Below, piece after piece: positions 45,125 to 55,162 of a stretch of DNA of 64,000 bases. The DNA is taken from the NCBI RefSeq assembly GCF_000014065.1, contig NC_008043.1, positions 111,001 to 175,000 on the forward strand, written 5' to 3'. A program made the translations under genes and the position numbers. Source of the DNA: Ruegeria sp. TM1040 (GTDB lineage Bacteria > Pseudomonadota > Alphaproteobacteria > Rhodobacterales > Rhodobacteraceae). Positions within the stretch are counted from its first letter, which is position 1; each line of letters opens with the position of its first letter. A model generated the notes under the pieces. The model was not told the origin of the DNA and did no database searches. It saw only the letters and a list, made by a program, of their open reading frames with translations.

Positions 45125-45141
45125 TCTGACCTGAACTGATC

Positions 45142-45169
45142 GGATGGTCCGACATGGCTCGGACCATCC
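45142..45169 (+). promoter_or_regulatory. Intercistronic hairpin after xylF
   Basis: GGATGGTCCGA (45142-45152) pairs perfectly with TCGGACCATCC (45159-45169) over a six-base loop, between xylF and xylH. A C-rich tract rather than T follows. It probably protects xylF mRNA or reduces read-through. Confidence 0.75.
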
Positions 45170-45209
45170 CCCCTACTTTGTTACTTGTCGCTGAATACTG
45201 GAGCCGGAT

Positions 45210-46508
45210 ATGACCGACACCACGTCTCAGCCAATCACCCCACAAAACAAGCGCAATCTCTTCCAGCAGCTTGAGCTGGACGTGCGGCTATTGGGTATGA
45301 TTGGCGCCTTTATCATCCTCTGCATCGGGTTCAATCTGGTGACCGACGGGCGGTTCTTGACCCCGCGCAACATCTTCAACCTGACGATTCAGACGGTTTC
45401 CGTGGCGATCATGGCCTCTGGCATGGTGTTTGTGATCGTTACCCGCCACATCGACCTGAGCGTCGGCGCATTGCTCGCGACCTGCTCGGCAGTGATGGCG
45501 ATGACGCAAACCGAATTTGTGCCCCATGTTCTCGGGCTTGGTCTCAACCACCCGATCACATGGATCGTGGCAGTCGTGGTGGGTCTGGTCACGGGCACGC
45601 TGATCGGTGCCTTCCACGGCTGGATGGTCGGCTATCTGACAATCCCGGCCTTTATCGTGACGCTTGGTGGCTTTCTCGTCTGGCGCAACGTGGCGTGGTA
45701 TCTGACCGACGGGCAGACCATCGGCCCGCTCGATTCCACCTTCATGATGTTTGGCGGCACAAATGGCACCCTTGGCACCTCGCTGAGCTGGATTCTGGGG
45801 CTGGTGGCCACGGCGTTGGCGCTCCTGACACTCTGGAACAGCCGCCGCGCAAAGCTCGCGCATGAATTCCCGGTAAAACCGCTCTGGGCCGAAGGCGCCT
45901 TGGCGCTGATCATCTCCGGCTCGATCCTCGGGTTTGTCGCGATCCTCAACGCCTATGAGATCCCCTCGCGTCGTCTGGCGCGCATGTTCGAGGCCCGTGG
46001 CGAAGTGATGCCCGAAGGCTTCACCCAAGGCTACGGCCTACCGATCTCGGTGCTGATCCTGATCGCGGTGGCCGTGGTCATGACCCTGATCGCACGCCGC
46101 ACTCGGTTGGGTCGCTATATCTTCGCCACCGGCGGCAATCCGGATGCGGCAGAGCTCTCGGGGATCAACACCCGCATGCTCACCGTGAAGATCTTTGCCA
46201 TCATGGGCTTTCTCTGTGCACTCTCGGCAGTCGTGGCCTCGGCCCGTCTGGCGAACCACTCCAACGATATCGGCACCCTGGACGAACTGCGCGTCATCGC
46301 GGCAGCCGTCATTGGCGGCACCGCGCTCTCGGGTGGGTTTGGCACCATCTATGGCGCTATCCTCGGCGCACTCATCATGCAAAGCCTTCAGTCCGGCATG
46401 GCCATGGTGGGTGTCGACGCCCCGTTCCAGAACATCGTTGTGGGCACCGTGCTGGTCGCGGCCGTCTTCATCGACATCATCTATCGCAAGCGTGTGGGGG
46501 CCAAGTAA
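45210..46508 (+). CDS. xylH: Xylose-type ABC transporter permease
   Basis: This 432-residue membrane protein has about ten or more helices, with the family segments [17 protein letters not shown] and [16 protein letters not shown] and a loop of about 60 residues (roughly 190-270) longer than in ribose permeases, as in XylH. The stop overlaps the ATPase start as TAATG. Confidence 0.9.
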   Translation: MTDTTSQPITPQNKRNLFQQLELDVRLLGMIGAFIILCIGFNLVTDGRFLTPRNIFNLTIQTVSVAIMASGMVFVIVTRHIDLSVGALLATCSAVMAMTQTEFVPHVLGLGLNHPITWIVAVVVGLVTGTLIGAFHGWMVGYLTIPAFIVTLGGFLVWRNVAWYLTDGQTIGPLDSTFMMFGGTNGTLGTSLSWILGLVATALALLTLWNSRRAKLAHEFPVKPLWAEGALALIISGSILGFVAILNAYEIPSRRLARMFEARGEVMPEGFTQGYGLPISVLILIAVAVVMTLIARRTRLGRYIFATGGNPDAAELSGINTRMLTVKIFAIMGFLCALSAVVASARLANHSNDIGTLDELRVIAAAVIGGTALSGGFGTIYGAILGALIMQSLQSGMAMVGVDAPFQNIVVGTVLVAAVFIDIIYRKRVGAK

Positions 46509-47299
46509 TGACCACTCCCAAGGAACTGCGCGCCCAAGGCGTGACCCCGATGGTGGAGATGAACAATATCTCCATTTCCTTTGGCGGCATCAAAGCGGTG
46601 GATGACGTCTCTGTCGATCTGCACCCGGGCGAGGTCGTCGGCCTTCTGGGCCACAATGGCGCGGGCAAATCGACCCTGATCAAGGTGCTTTCGGGCGCCT
46701 ACAAGATGGACTCGGGCGAGATCCGCATCAACGGCAACAAGGTGGAGATCACCAACCCCCGCGATGCCCGCAGCCACAATATCGAGACGATCTATCAGAC
46801 GCTTGCACTGGCGGACAATCTCGATGCGGCCTCGAACCTGTTTCTGGGGCGCGAGCTCGTGACCCCACTGGGACTGGTCAATGACGCCGCGATGGAGGCC
46901 GAATGTCGCAAGATCATGGGTCGTCTCAACCCGAACTTTCGCAAGTTCAACGAGCCGGTATCGGCGCTTTCGGGCGGCCAGCGGCAATCGGTGGCGATTG
47001 CGCGGGCGGTCTATTTCAACGCCAAGATCCTGATCATGGACGAGCCCACAGCCGCGCTTGGTCCGCATGAAACTCAGATGGTGGCCGAGCTCATTCAGCA
47101 GCTGAAGGCGCAGGGGATCGGCATCTTCCTCATTGATCATGATGTGCATGCGGTGATGGAGCTCTGCGACCGGGCCTCGGTGATGAAAAACGGCCAGCTT
47201 GTCGGCACCGTGGACATCGACGATGTCACCGATGACGATTTGCTGTCGATGATCATCCTCGGCAAAAAGCCGGGTGAGGCCGCGTCCGAGGGACGCTGA
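46508..47299 (+). CDS. xylG: Sugar ABC transporter ATP-binding protein, single-domain XylG-like
   Basis: This 263-residue ATPase has Walker [10 protein letters not shown], signature [14 protein letters not shown], Walker [13 protein letters not shown] and the switch segment LIDHDVHAV. Escherichia coli XylG and RbsA have two fused ATPase domains (about 500 residues); this one has a single domain and presumably works as a homodimer, as in the FrcA-type transporters of alphaproteobacteria. It is the last gene of the operon. Confidence 0.9.
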   Translation: MTTPKELRAQGVTPMVEMNNISISFGGIKAVDDVSVDLHPGEVVGLLGHNGAGKSTLIKVLSGAYKMDSGEIRINGNKVEITNPRDARSHNIETIYQTLALADNLDAASNLFLGRELVTPLGLVNDAAMEAECRKIMGRLNPNFRKFNEPVSALSGGQRQSVAIARAVYFNAKILIMDEPTAALGPHETQMVAELIQQLKAQGIGIFLIDHDVHAVMELCDRASVMKNGQLVGTVDIDDVTDDDLLSMIILGKKPGEAASEGR

Positions 47300-47481
47300 G
47301 CCATCGATTCGACACAACGCGCGCCCCTGCGACGGTTTTCTGATCGCAAAATACGCATCAAAAACCAATGTTTGGGGCGTGCGTGCCCGCCAAAGACCCT
47401 CTGCCGGCGCTGTTTTAAACGTTTGGCAAGCCGCACCTGATACCAGCGAGGAAACAGCTGTATATTCAGGGCGCATCGATC

Positions 47482-49731
47482 ATGAGCGATCTTCTAAAGA
47501 CTGTAGCAGGCAAACTGGTTCTCGCGACCGGCATAGCCATCACCGTCATTCTGGCGGGCTACATCAGCATCAGTGGCTGGCGCGCATCGCACCAGGCGGA
47601 TCAACAGGTGATGGAGCTGGCCACACAACAGGCCGGGGAAATCGCGCAGACCATCGCCGTTCAGGTGACGCAGGCAACCTCTGCCGGGGCCGCCGTGAGC
47701 GGCGCGCTTTCGGGCTATATGGCGGGCGGCAACGCCAACACCGCGGACGCGATCGAGCTGCTGCGTGGTGTGCCCACACAGTATGAGACGATCTTTTCCT
47801 CCTGGATGGCGGGCATGCCCGATGGGTCGACCGACGCTTTCCTGACCGGAGCTGAGGGGCGCAACGAGAGCGGCGTATTCACCCCCTACTGGACCAAAGC
47901 GGATCAGGGTGGGCTGGATTTCTCGACCTTTGACATCGACCCGACCTCGCAATGGTTTGCCGCCCCGATCGAAACATCCGCCAGCATCATCACAGAGCCA
48001 TATCTCTCCTCCGAAGGGCGTCTGCTGACCTCTGTATCGGTGCCCGTCGTGGTCGAGGGCCAGACCGTCGGCGTTGCCGGCGTGGACATTGTCCTGACCG
48101 ATCTCACCACGATGCTCGGCACGCTTGAAACCTTTGAGGGCGGGCGCGTCATGTTGGTGGACAGCAACGGCAAATGGCTGGCGAACCCGGATGTAGCGGA
48201 CCTGACACAGCCCTACGACGAAACCGGTGCAGAGCTGGTGGAAGCCGCGCTTGCCGATGGCGCACCTCGGGTCATCACCGGGCTCCCGGATGGCGCGACG
48301 CGCCTTGTCTATCCGTTCACGGCACCGGGCATGAACACCACCTGGGCCACGATCCTCGATGTGCCGGCCGCGGTGTTCACCATCCCCGTGCGCGATGCGG
48401 TGCTCTCCTCTGTTTCAGGCGGCGTGTTGATCCTGCTGATGTCGCTCGGCACCATCTACTTTACCGCGCGCGCGCTGGTGGGGCGGCCCCTGAGCGAAAT
48501 GCTCTCCTCCGTCAACAAGCTGGCCTCCGGTCAATATGATGAGGCCGTGCAAGGCACGGAGCGCAAGGATGATGTCGGCACAATGGCCGCCTCGGTCGAA
48601 GCTCTGCGCGAACGTCTTCTGGAAAAAGAACATCTCGAACAGGAGCAGGACAAACAGCAAGCCGAACAGGCGCGCGTTGTCGACACCCTCGCCCAGAGCC
48701 TGCGGTCCCTCGCCAAAGGGGATCTGTCGCGCACCATCGACGAGGAATTCTCGGGCTCTTACGAGGCGCTGCGCGAAGATTTCAACCTGACCGTCAACAC
48801 GCTCAATGACATGATGGCCACCCTCTCCGAGAGCATCATGGAAATTCGCGCGCGGTCTGATGAAATCAGCCTTGGCTCTGATGAACTGGCGCGCCGCACC
48901 GAAAGCCAGGCGGCCACGCTCGAAGAAACCGTCGCCGCGCTCGACGAAATGACCACCTCGGTCCGCTCGGCTGCGGATACCGCCGCCAATGTGGAGCGCA
49001 ATATTTCCGAGACGCGCAAGAATGCAGAAACCTCTGGCGGCATTGTTCGCGATGCGGTGGTTGCCATGTCCGAGATCGAGAAATCCTCGGAGAAGATCAA
49101 CCATATCATCAATGTCATCGAGGATATTGCCTTTCAGACCAATCTGTTGGCCCTGAATGCCGGGGTCGAGGCGGCGCGCGCCGGCGAGGTGGGACGCGGC
49201 TTTGCGGTTGTCGCCTCAGAGGTCCGCGGGCTTGCGCAGCGCTCTTCTGAGGCCGCGATGGACATCAAACAGCTGATTGAATCCAGCTCCGCGCAGGTCG
49301 CAAGCGGGGTGGGATTGGTCAACCGAGCAGGCGAGTCACTGACCGATATCGTCGACCGGGTTGCCCGTGTCGCCGACGAGATGTCCGAAATCGCCGCTGG
49401 GGCAAACGAGCAATCTGTTGGCCTTGGAGAGATCAACACCGGCGCCACGCAGCTTGATCAGGTGACACAGCACAACGCCGCGATGGTCGAAGAAACCTCT
49501 GCAGCCGCCGTGACACTGCAGCGCGAGGCCGCCTCACTTGAACGTCAGGTGGGCCGCTTCACCCTGCGCGCGCGCAGCTCCAAGCCGCAGGGTGCCGCAA
49601 AGCCCTCGGCTCAGACCATCAAGCGGGCAGATGCTGTCGCTGACCACAGCGCCCCGGAGGCAGACATGGCGGATTTTGACATCCAGCCTGACGTGCCCAA
49701 GGTGGCCAATGCCGGCTGGACTGACTTCTAA
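47482..49731 (+). CDS. Methyl-accepting chemotaxis protein with dCache sensor
   Basis: This 749-residue chemoreceptor has a first transmembrane helix at about residues 10-30, a periplasmic dCache-type domain (with [20 protein letters not shown] and [13 protein letters not shown]), a second helix near 305-330, a HAMP domain and a second HAMP-like region ([22 protein letters not shown]). The signalling domain ends with the hairpin tip [20 protein letters not shown]. It has no CheR-binding pentapeptide at the C-terminus. An orphan binding protein and a second chemoreceptor follow. Confidence 0.92.
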   Translation: MSDLLKTVAGKLVLATGIAITVILAGYISISGWRASHQADQQVMELATQQAGEIAQTIAVQVTQATSAGAAVSGALSGYMAGGNANTADAIELLRGVPTQYETIFSSWMAGMPDGSTDAFLTGAEGRNESGVFTPYWTKADQGGLDFSTFDIDPTSQWFAAPIETSASIITEPYLSSEGRLLTSVSVPVVVEGQTVGVAGVDIVLTDLTTMLGTLETFEGGRVMLVDSNGKWLANPDVADLTQPYDETGAELVEAALADGAPRVITGLPDGATRLVYPFTAPGMNTTWATILDVPAAVFTIPVRDAVLSSVSGGVLILLMSLGTIYFTARALVGRPLSEMLSSVNKLASGQYDEAVQGTERKDDVGTMAASVEALRERLLEKEHLEQEQDKQQAEQARVVDTLAQSLRSLAKGDLSRTIDEEFSGSYEALREDFNLTVNTLNDMMATLSESIMEIRARSDEISLGSDELARRTESQAATLEETVAALDEMTTSVRSAADTAANVERNISETRKNAETSGGIVRDAVVAMSEIEKSSEKINHIINVIEDIAFQTNLLALNAGVEAARAGEVGRGFAVVASEVRGLAQRSSEAAMDIKQLIESSSAQVASGVGLVNRAGESLTDIVDRVARVADEMSEIAAGANEQSVGLGEINTGATQLDQVTQHNAAMVEETSAAAVTLQREAASLERQVGRFTLRARSSKPQGAAKPSAQTIKRADAVADHSAPEADMADFDIQPDVPKVANAGWTDF

Positions 49732-50440
49732 GCCATCCGAGCCTTCACGCGGAGCGGTGCGGACCCAGGTCCAGCACAGCTCCGCGTGGCACCTCCCTCA
49801 GATGATCTCTTATGATCGAGCCCGCCCGAGGTCGCACCAAGCTGCGACCGCTAATCAAGCAGCCCAGCACTGCGGCTGCAGCCCGCGTGCGGCACTTGAT
49901 CCCACTAGCTTATCGGCGTCACACAATGCTCAATCGCCGTAGAACGGTCTCCTGGGTATTAATAAATATCAACAGCTTACACGACATTTTTCTGGAGCCC
50001 CGAACCCACAAAGGCAAAGGTCACCTTGTGAGCATCCATATGACGCTTACACCGCACCGTCTGCGTGCCAGCCATGTTTTGGAACCAAATGCTGTGGCCT
50101 CTCTGTCGTGCTGCGCGATCTGCCGTCATGTGACACCATAACGGTGTACCTCCCGGGCATCCCGCGTATAGAGCGCCGCATCTACGCGACGCGCCACGCC
50201 CCCATAAAGGTTCGGGTGGCAACCGGCTCACAGCTCAGGAGCGCCGAAAATTCCCTCCATATTTATCGAGGCCTTCACGACAGCCCGCCTTCGGAGGTCG
50301 CGCAAACCCGTTTTACGGGGGAAAGAAACTCAAATTTTAGGCAGAAAGCTGCGCCAGGACCCAAGCTGTAATCGTTTCCTTAACACCGCTGGGCAAACAC
50401 TTCGGGACCAGGTTCATACCAGTCGATCGGAGTTTTTGTC
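49732..50440. other. Gene-free region between chemoreceptor and orphan binding-protein gene
   Basis: These 709 bases hold no supported gene; small frames show no family features and no stable codon pattern. The 5' end contains the long hairpin listed at 49746-49788. The last 60 bases contain the promoter and ribosome binding site (CGGAG) of the binding-protein gene. The length is large for this compact genome and could hide a small RNA or decayed gene. Confidence 0.5.
49746..49788 (+). terminator. Long composite hairpin after the first chemoreceptor gene
   Basis: CACGCGGAGC (49746-49755) pairs with GCTCCGCGTG (49779-49788). Inside, GTGC pairs with GCAC and GGAC with GTCC around a CCAG loop, giving a nearly continuous 43-base stem-loop. 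It begins 15 bases after the stop. No T run follows, so it may be a rho-dependent or structural 3' end. Confidence 0.6.
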
Positions 50441-51601
50441 ATGTTTCTCAAGAAAACGATGCTTGCCGCTGCTGCGGCTTTGGCATTTCCCCTCATTGCG
50501 TCCGCCGAGCAAGGCGTGACTGGCGACAGTGTCACATTTGCACAGGTTGCCGCCTTTGATGGGCCAGCCGCTGCACTCGGCACCGGCATGCGCCTTGGCA
50601 TTACCGCAGCCTTTGAGGAAGCAAACGCCGCAGGTGGTGTGCACGGGCGGATGCTGAAACTCGACAGTATGGATGACGGCTACGAGCCCGACCGCTCTGC
50701 CGCTTTGGTCAAGACCGTGATCGAAGGCAATGGCCATATTGGTCTGATTGGCGCGGTGGGCACCCCGACCTCCTCTGCGACGCAGCCCATCGCTACCGAG
50801 GCCAATGTTCCCTTCATCGGCCCCTTCACCGGCGCGGGCTTCTTGCGCGACGCCTCTCATGGCAACATCTACAATGTGCGCGCCAGCTATTTTGCGGAAA
50901 CCGAAGCCTGGATCGAATATCTCGTCGATCAGCAAGGCATGAAGTCGATCGCGATCCTCTATCAGGACGACGGCTTTGGCCGCGTGGGGCTGAACGGCGT
51001 CACCGCTGCGCTTGAAAAACGCGGCATGAGCCTCGCGGCAGAAGGCACATATACCCGCAACACCACCGCCGTCAAAAAGGCGCTGCTGGCGATCCGCAAG
51101 GCGAAGCCCGATGCGGTGGTCATGGTCGGCGCCTATAAACCGGTGGCCGAATTCATCAAACTCGCGCGCAAAATGAAGCTCGACTCGGAGTTCGTGAATA
51201 TCTCCTTTGTCGGCTCTGACGCTCTGGCACAGGAATTGGGCGAGCATGGCGAAGGTGTGATCATCAGCCAGGTGGTGCCCTTCCCGTGGGACATGTCGAT
51301 CCCGGTTGTCGCGCAATATACCGAAGCCCTGAAGGCCGTGGATGCCGCCGCCAAGCCCGGCTTTGTGTCGCTTGAAGGCTATATCGTCGGTCGTCTCGCC
51401 ATTGCCGGTCTCGAAGCCGCAGGCAAGGAGCTGACCCGTGACTCCTATCTTGCCGCTCTGGCAGGACTCTCCACGGTCGATCTCGGCGGTGTCAGCATGG
51501 TCTTTGGTGCGGACGACAACCAGGGCATGGATGACGTGTTCCTGACCCGTATCACGGCAGACGGCCAGTTCGAGCCCATCGTATCCGGCGGCGGCTCCTA
51601 A
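50441..51601 (+). CDS. Type I periplasmic binding protein (LivK-like), no transporter genes adjacent
   Basis: This 386-residue protein has a signal peptide (MFLKKTMLAAAAALAFPLIASA) and a branched-chain amino acid-binding-like fold, with GITAAFEEANAAGGVHGR, LIGAVGTPTSSA and SIAILYQDDGFGRVGLNGV. No permease or ATPase genes follow, and chemoreceptor genes lie on both sides. It may hand a ligand to the chemoreceptor downstream rather than to an ABC importer. The ligand (amino acid, amide or aromatic acid) is unknown. Confidence 0.87.
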   Translation: MFLKKTMLAAAAALAFPLIASAEQGVTGDSVTFAQVAAFDGPAAALGTGMRLGITAAFEEANAAGGVHGRMLKLDSMDDGYEPDRSAALVKTVIEGNGHIGLIGAVGTPTSSATQPIATEANVPFIGPFTGAGFLRDASHGNIYNVRASYFAETEAWIEYLVDQQGMKSIAILYQDDGFGRVGLNGVTAALEKRGMSLAAEGTYTRNTTAVKKALLAIRKAKPDAVVMVGAYKPVAEFIKLARKMKLDSEFVNISFVGSDALAQELGEHGEGVIISQVVPFPWDMSIPVVAQYTEALKAVDAAAKPGFVSLEGYIVGRLAIAGLEAAGKELTRDSYLAALAGLSTVDLGGVSMVFGADDNQGMDDVFLTRITADGQFEPIVSGGGS

Positions 51602-51614
51602 AGCACCCCACTCT

Positions 51615-51638
51615 GAGATCCGCCGCCAGGCGGGTCTC
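51615..51638 (+). promoter_or_regulatory. Intercistronic hairpin after the orphan binding-protein gene
   Basis: GAGATCCGCC (51615-51624) pairs with GGCGGGTCTC (51629-51638), ten pairs including one G-U, over a four-base loop. It is followed by CCCC and not T. It resembles the hairpins after the other binding-protein genes in this window and leaves read-through into the downstream chemoreceptor possible. Confidence 0.65.
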
Positions 51639-51709
51639 CCCCGCACGCCAGGTTCCTGCCCTCTTCTTCGGTGGGAATAGCCAGCAGTTTCATAGTCGTA
51701 GGTGTTAGT

Positions 51710-54367
51710 ATGTTGCGTCAAATCGGCCCCAAAGGAGCAAAGTTCCTGCGCCGCCTCAACCCGCTTTCCAGTATTCGCGGCAAGATTACATTCATTTTGC
51801 TGGCATTGCTGATGATGGTCGGTGGCGCGGGCTATCTGATCCTTCAGTCGTTCGACCGCGTGTCACGCAGTGTCGGAGAAATGACGGAGCGGGACCTGCC
51901 GCAGCTCGCGCAGAGCAATGGTCTTATTCTGGCCGCCACCAAGACCAAGGATGCGATGATCGAAATCTTGATGTCGCAAAACCCCGAGGCCTTGAAAAAC
52001 GCGGCGACCCATGTCGAGACGGCCTCGACCGAACTTGCATCTGCCGTCGCCGCGCTCCCCGCCGAGCAGCAGCAGGCCTTTGAGGCGGATCTGGCCAAAG
52101 TGGGCGCAACATTGCAGGCCTCGATCGACGCCCGCGCGACGTCCTTTGCCAACACAGACCAGCTCAATGCGATGACGCAGGATCTGCAGCGTCTGGCGGC
52201 GGACCTGCAGGCGGTCCTGCTGGAAACCGCAGATGACGCATATTTCAATACAGCGATGAAGGGCGAAGACACGATCACCTCGATCGAGGAGACGTTGTTT
52301 GATCTGGCTGAAAACAAGTTCGCCACCCTGCAAACCGTGTTGGAAATTCGCGCCGAAATCAACTTTCTCTCTGGCATCACTCTGGCGATGTCCTCCACCA
52401 CCGATCGGTCGATGTTGTCGATCTTCGGCGATCTGGCGATCTCGTCGCGGGACCGGTTGTCCGGTGCGATCAGCTCCCTTGACGGGACCGATGCAGGTGC
52501 AACCGCAGGCGAGGACCTTGCCATGATCTCTGCCGCGCTCTCGGACGCGGTGGCAGCAGGGCGCGAGGGCCGCGCCGTTGACCGCGATGCGGTACTTTCC
52601 ACCCGGCGGGAGGCTGATGCGGTGCTGTCTTCGACAGTGGATGATCTCGTCTTTGAGCTGACAATTGCCGCCGACGATGCGGCAACCGGCAACCGAGATG
52701 CGATCCAGGGGCTGCTCGACAACGAAGTTGCCTTCCTCAACCGGCTGCTGGAGATCAGTTCCTGGCTCAGCGCCTTCCAGATCGAAGCCCTGAAAATCGC
52801 AACCGCGCAGACCTTTGAACAGGCTGAGGTTGCCTCAAAAGCAATGCAGGCCGCCTCGGGCGCCCTGGCGGGCTTTAGCGAGTTTGGCGGAGGTATCCTT
52901 GCGGACCAGATCGCGCAGATGGCGGCCATGGCGGATCCGGACACAGGCCTTGCCGCCTTTCGGATCAAGTCCCTCGAAGCCAATCAGGCTGCAACCGAGG
53001 CGGCTTCGGCCACTGTGAATGCAGTGCTGCAGATCGCCGGTCAGGCCTCCCTGCGCGGATTGGAAAGCCAGACCACGATCACCAATCAGGCTCTGGGCAT
53101 CGCCGCGGACGCGACCGAGGTGCAAGCCAACCTGCAGACGATTGGCTGGATCGCACTGGCCTTCGTGGGTGTCGCACTCCTTCTCAGCCACGTCCTGATC
53201 ATCCGCCCGCTCAATGCGATCAGCCTCACCACCGAGCGGCTGTCACAGGGTGACATGAGCCCGGTGACCGGCTTCAACCGGGCCAGCGACGAAATTGCAC
53301 GGATCGCGCGCGCGCTGACCGTGTTCCGCGACGGGTTGGTCGAAAAAGAAGAACTCACCCGGATCGCCGATGAGGAACGGGCCGAAAACCAGGCCCGTCA
53401 GACCGCCGCTGTCGAAGCGATTGGCATGGGGCTGGCACGCCTCGCCCGAGGCGACCTGACCTATCGCATCGATCAGGAGCTCACAGAGGGTTACGCCCAG
53501 CTCAAGGAAGACTTCAACAGCACGGCGCAGACCTTGAACATGACGGTTGTGGACGTGGTGCAGCTGGCGGATTCGATCCGCAATGGCTCGTCCGAAATCA
53601 GCCAGGCCTCTGATGATCTCTCGCAACGCACCGAAAGCCAGGCCGCGACGCTGGAAGAAACCGCCGCCGCGCTCGAGGAGCTGACCGCCAGTGTGCGCTC
53701 TGCCGCAGAGGGCGCGCGGGATGCGGAAAACACCACGAACAAGGCGCGCGAGCAGGCCACCCAGAACGGTCAGGTCGTCGAGCAGGCCGTCACCGCCATG
53801 CAGGAGATCGAGAGCAGTTCGAGCCAAATCGAACAGATCATCGGCGTGATTGACGACATCGCCTTTCAGACCAACCTGCTGGCATTGAATGCCGGCGTCG
53901 AAGCGGCGCGGGCGGGCGAAGCCGGGCGCGGTTTTGCTGTGGTGGCCTCCGAGGTGCGCGGCCTCTCGCAACGCACAACCGAAGCCGCACGCGACATCAA
54001 GGAGCTGATTTCCAAGAGCAGCACCCAAGTCGAAGCCGGGGTGGATCTGGTCGGACGCGCCGGACAGGCGCTTGGCGACATCCTTGAACGGGTGACCCAT
54101 ATCTCGGGGCTGGTCAGCACGATTGCTGAATCAACTGACGAGCAGGCCACGGGGCTCGGTGAGGCCAATGTCGCGGTCTCACAGCTGGATCAGGTGACTC
54201 AGCAAAACGCTGCAATGGTCGAAGAAACCAACGCCGCCGGACAATTGCTGCGTCAGGATGCGGAGAAACTGGCAACCCTGATGGCGAACTTTACCGTGTC
54301 GTCAATCTCCTCGTCGGCGCAGGCTCCGGCAGAGCACGGGTCAAGCGCGCCAGAGCAGGCTGCGTGA
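51710..54367 (+). CDS. Methyl-accepting chemotaxis protein with a long helical periplasmic domain
   Basis: This 885-residue chemoreceptor has a first transmembrane helix (KITFILLALLMMVGGAGYLI, about 26-46), a periplasmic region of about 430 residues that looks almost entirely helical and alanine-rich, and a second helix near 477-498 (WIALAFVGVALLLSHVLII). HAMP, a second HAMP-like segment (LARGDLTYRIDQELTEGYAQL) and the signalling hairpin ([20 protein letters not shown]) follow. The sensor is much larger than a four-helix bundle and may be two stacked bundles. The ATG at 51710 is chosen over an upstream GTG because it starts closer to the membrane helix. It lies 108 bases after the binding-protein gene. 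Confidence 0.9.
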   Translation: MLRQIGPKGAKFLRRLNPLSSIRGKITFILLALLMMVGGAGYLILQSFDRVSRSVGEMTERDLPQLAQSNGLILAATKTKDAMIEILMSQNPEALKNAATHVETASTELASAVAALPAEQQQAFEADLAKVGATLQASIDARATSFANTDQLNAMTQDLQRLAADLQAVLLETADDAYFNTAMKGEDTITSIEETLFDLAENKFATLQTVLEIRAEINFLSGITLAMSSTTDRSMLSIFGDLAISSRDRLSGAISSLDGTDAGATAGEDLAMISAALSDAVAAGREGRAVDRDAVLSTRREADAVLSSTVDDLVFELTIAADDAATGNRDAIQGLLDNEVAFLNRLLEISSWLSAFQIEALKIATAQTFEQAEVASKAMQAASGALAGFSEFGGGILADQIAQMAAMADPDTGLAAFRIKSLEANQAATEAASATVNAVLQIAGQASLRGLESQTTITNQALGIAADATEVQANLQTIGWIALAFVGVALLLSHVLIIRPLNAISLTTERLSQGDMSPVTGFNRASDEIARIARALTVFRDGLVEKEELTRIADEERAENQARQTAAVEAIGMGLARLARGDLTYRIDQELTEGYAQLKEDFNSTAQTLNMTVVDVVQLADSIRNGSSEISQASDDLSQRTESQAATLEETAAALEELTASVRSAAEGARDAENTTNKAREQATQNGQVVEQAVTAMQEIESSSSQIEQIIGVIDDIAFQTNLLALNAGVEAARAGEAGRGFAVVASEVRGLSQRTTEAARDIKELISKSSTQVEAGVDLVGRAGQALGDILERVTHISGLVSTIAESTDEQATGLGEANVAVSQLDQVTQQNAAMVEETNAAGQLLRQDAEKLATLMANFTVSSISSSAQAPAEHGSSAPEQAA

Positions 54368-54389
54368 TCTACATCAGCCACTAAGTGAG

Positions 54390-54426
54390 ATGCGCCACCC
54401 GGGCTGACCTCGCCCGGGTGGCGCAT
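54390..54426 (+). terminator. Terminator of the second chemoreceptor gene
   Basis: A perfect 14-pair stem (54390-54403 with 54413-54426) starting ATGCGCCACCCGGG encloses a nine-base loop. A short T run (GTGCTTTTCCC) follows on the plus strand, making it a good rho-independent terminator. Confidence 0.85.
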
Positions 54427-54489
54427 GTGCTTTTCCCTAGGGGCTCCGCTCAACCCCGGCAGCGCAGAACCCAAGGCCCTCGGCAGGGA

Positions 54490-54984
54490 TCAGTCCGCGC
54501 CATGGATCACGAGGTTGAAGCCCTCATCGGCGCCGGGGCGCGTAACATGCTGCATGAAGTCGTGAAATTGACTCTCCGTCACGGTGAAAGGGTGACTCCC
54601 CTCGGCATTGCGCCGCTGCAACCGCGCCAGACAGACATCATCGGATACATCAAGCACATGCAGGGCATGGTCAACGCCGGAGACCTCGACGATTTCCCTG
54701 AACCACTGCCTTTGAGCGGGTGTATTTGCCGCAAAATCGAGGACAACAGACACCCCCGACTGCAGCAGTGCGACCACATGCGGCGCCATCGTCGCGCGAA
54801 GCAGGCGACTGCAACGGATGTAGTCTTCTAAGGTCTGCAGCGCATCGCCAAAAAGGGTCTTGAGCCAGACATCCTCGGAAATCAGAACCGTCGCCGGCTC
54901 CGCAGCGAGCCGCTTGGCAAGCGTGGACTTCCCGGAGGCGATCTTACCAAAGATGATATGCAGCCGTGGCCCTGAATGATGCAT
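54490..54984 (-). CDS. AAA_33-type P-loop kinase
   Basis: This 164-residue protein has Walker A IIFGKIASGKSTLAKRL near the N-terminus, a Walker B-like VVLDFAANTPAQR and a lid segment VCLARLQRRNAEGSHPF. It resembles small kinases such as gluconate, chloramphenicol or zeta-toxin-like kinases. There is no antitoxin gene beside it, so a toxin role is not supported. The substrate is unknown. Confidence 0.8.
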   Translation of the reverse strand: MHHSGPRLHIIFGKIASGKSTLAKRLAAEPATVLISEDVWLKTLFGDALQTLEDYIRCSRLLRATMAPHVVALLQSGVSVVLDFAANTPAQRQWFREIVEVSGVDHALHVLDVSDDVCLARLQRRNAEGSHPFTVTESQFHDFMQHVTRPGADEGFNLVIHGAD

Positions 54985-55074
54985 CGTGCTGCCCTCCTGT
55001 TGGCGATATTGTCATGGATCAAAGAGCCGCGTGGCTTTCGGTTTGCTGCCCCAGCCCCCGGACAAAAGCGGTAT

Positions 55075-55096
55075 GACGCCTGCGGCGGCAGGCGTC
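55075..55096 (-). terminator. Hairpin downstream of the LuxR-type gene
   Basis: GACGCCTGC (55075-55083) pairs with GCAGGCGTC (55088-55096) over a GGCG loop. A short CTTTTG follows on the minus strand, giving a moderate terminator about 70 bases after the LuxR-type stop. Confidence 0.5.
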
Positions 55097-55162
55097 GAGT
55101 GCCGATAAATGCATATCGCGCCTATACCCGGTGATGAAGTCTCCGATACAGAGAAACCACCG

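Noticed and set aside
49812..50371. Small open frames between chemoreceptor and binding-protein gene
   Set aside because: They have no family features, no ribosome binding site and atypical composition.
54490..54984. Zeta-toxin candidate
   Set aside because: The P-loop kinase fold is shared by many small metabolic kinases, and there is no antitoxin gene next to it.
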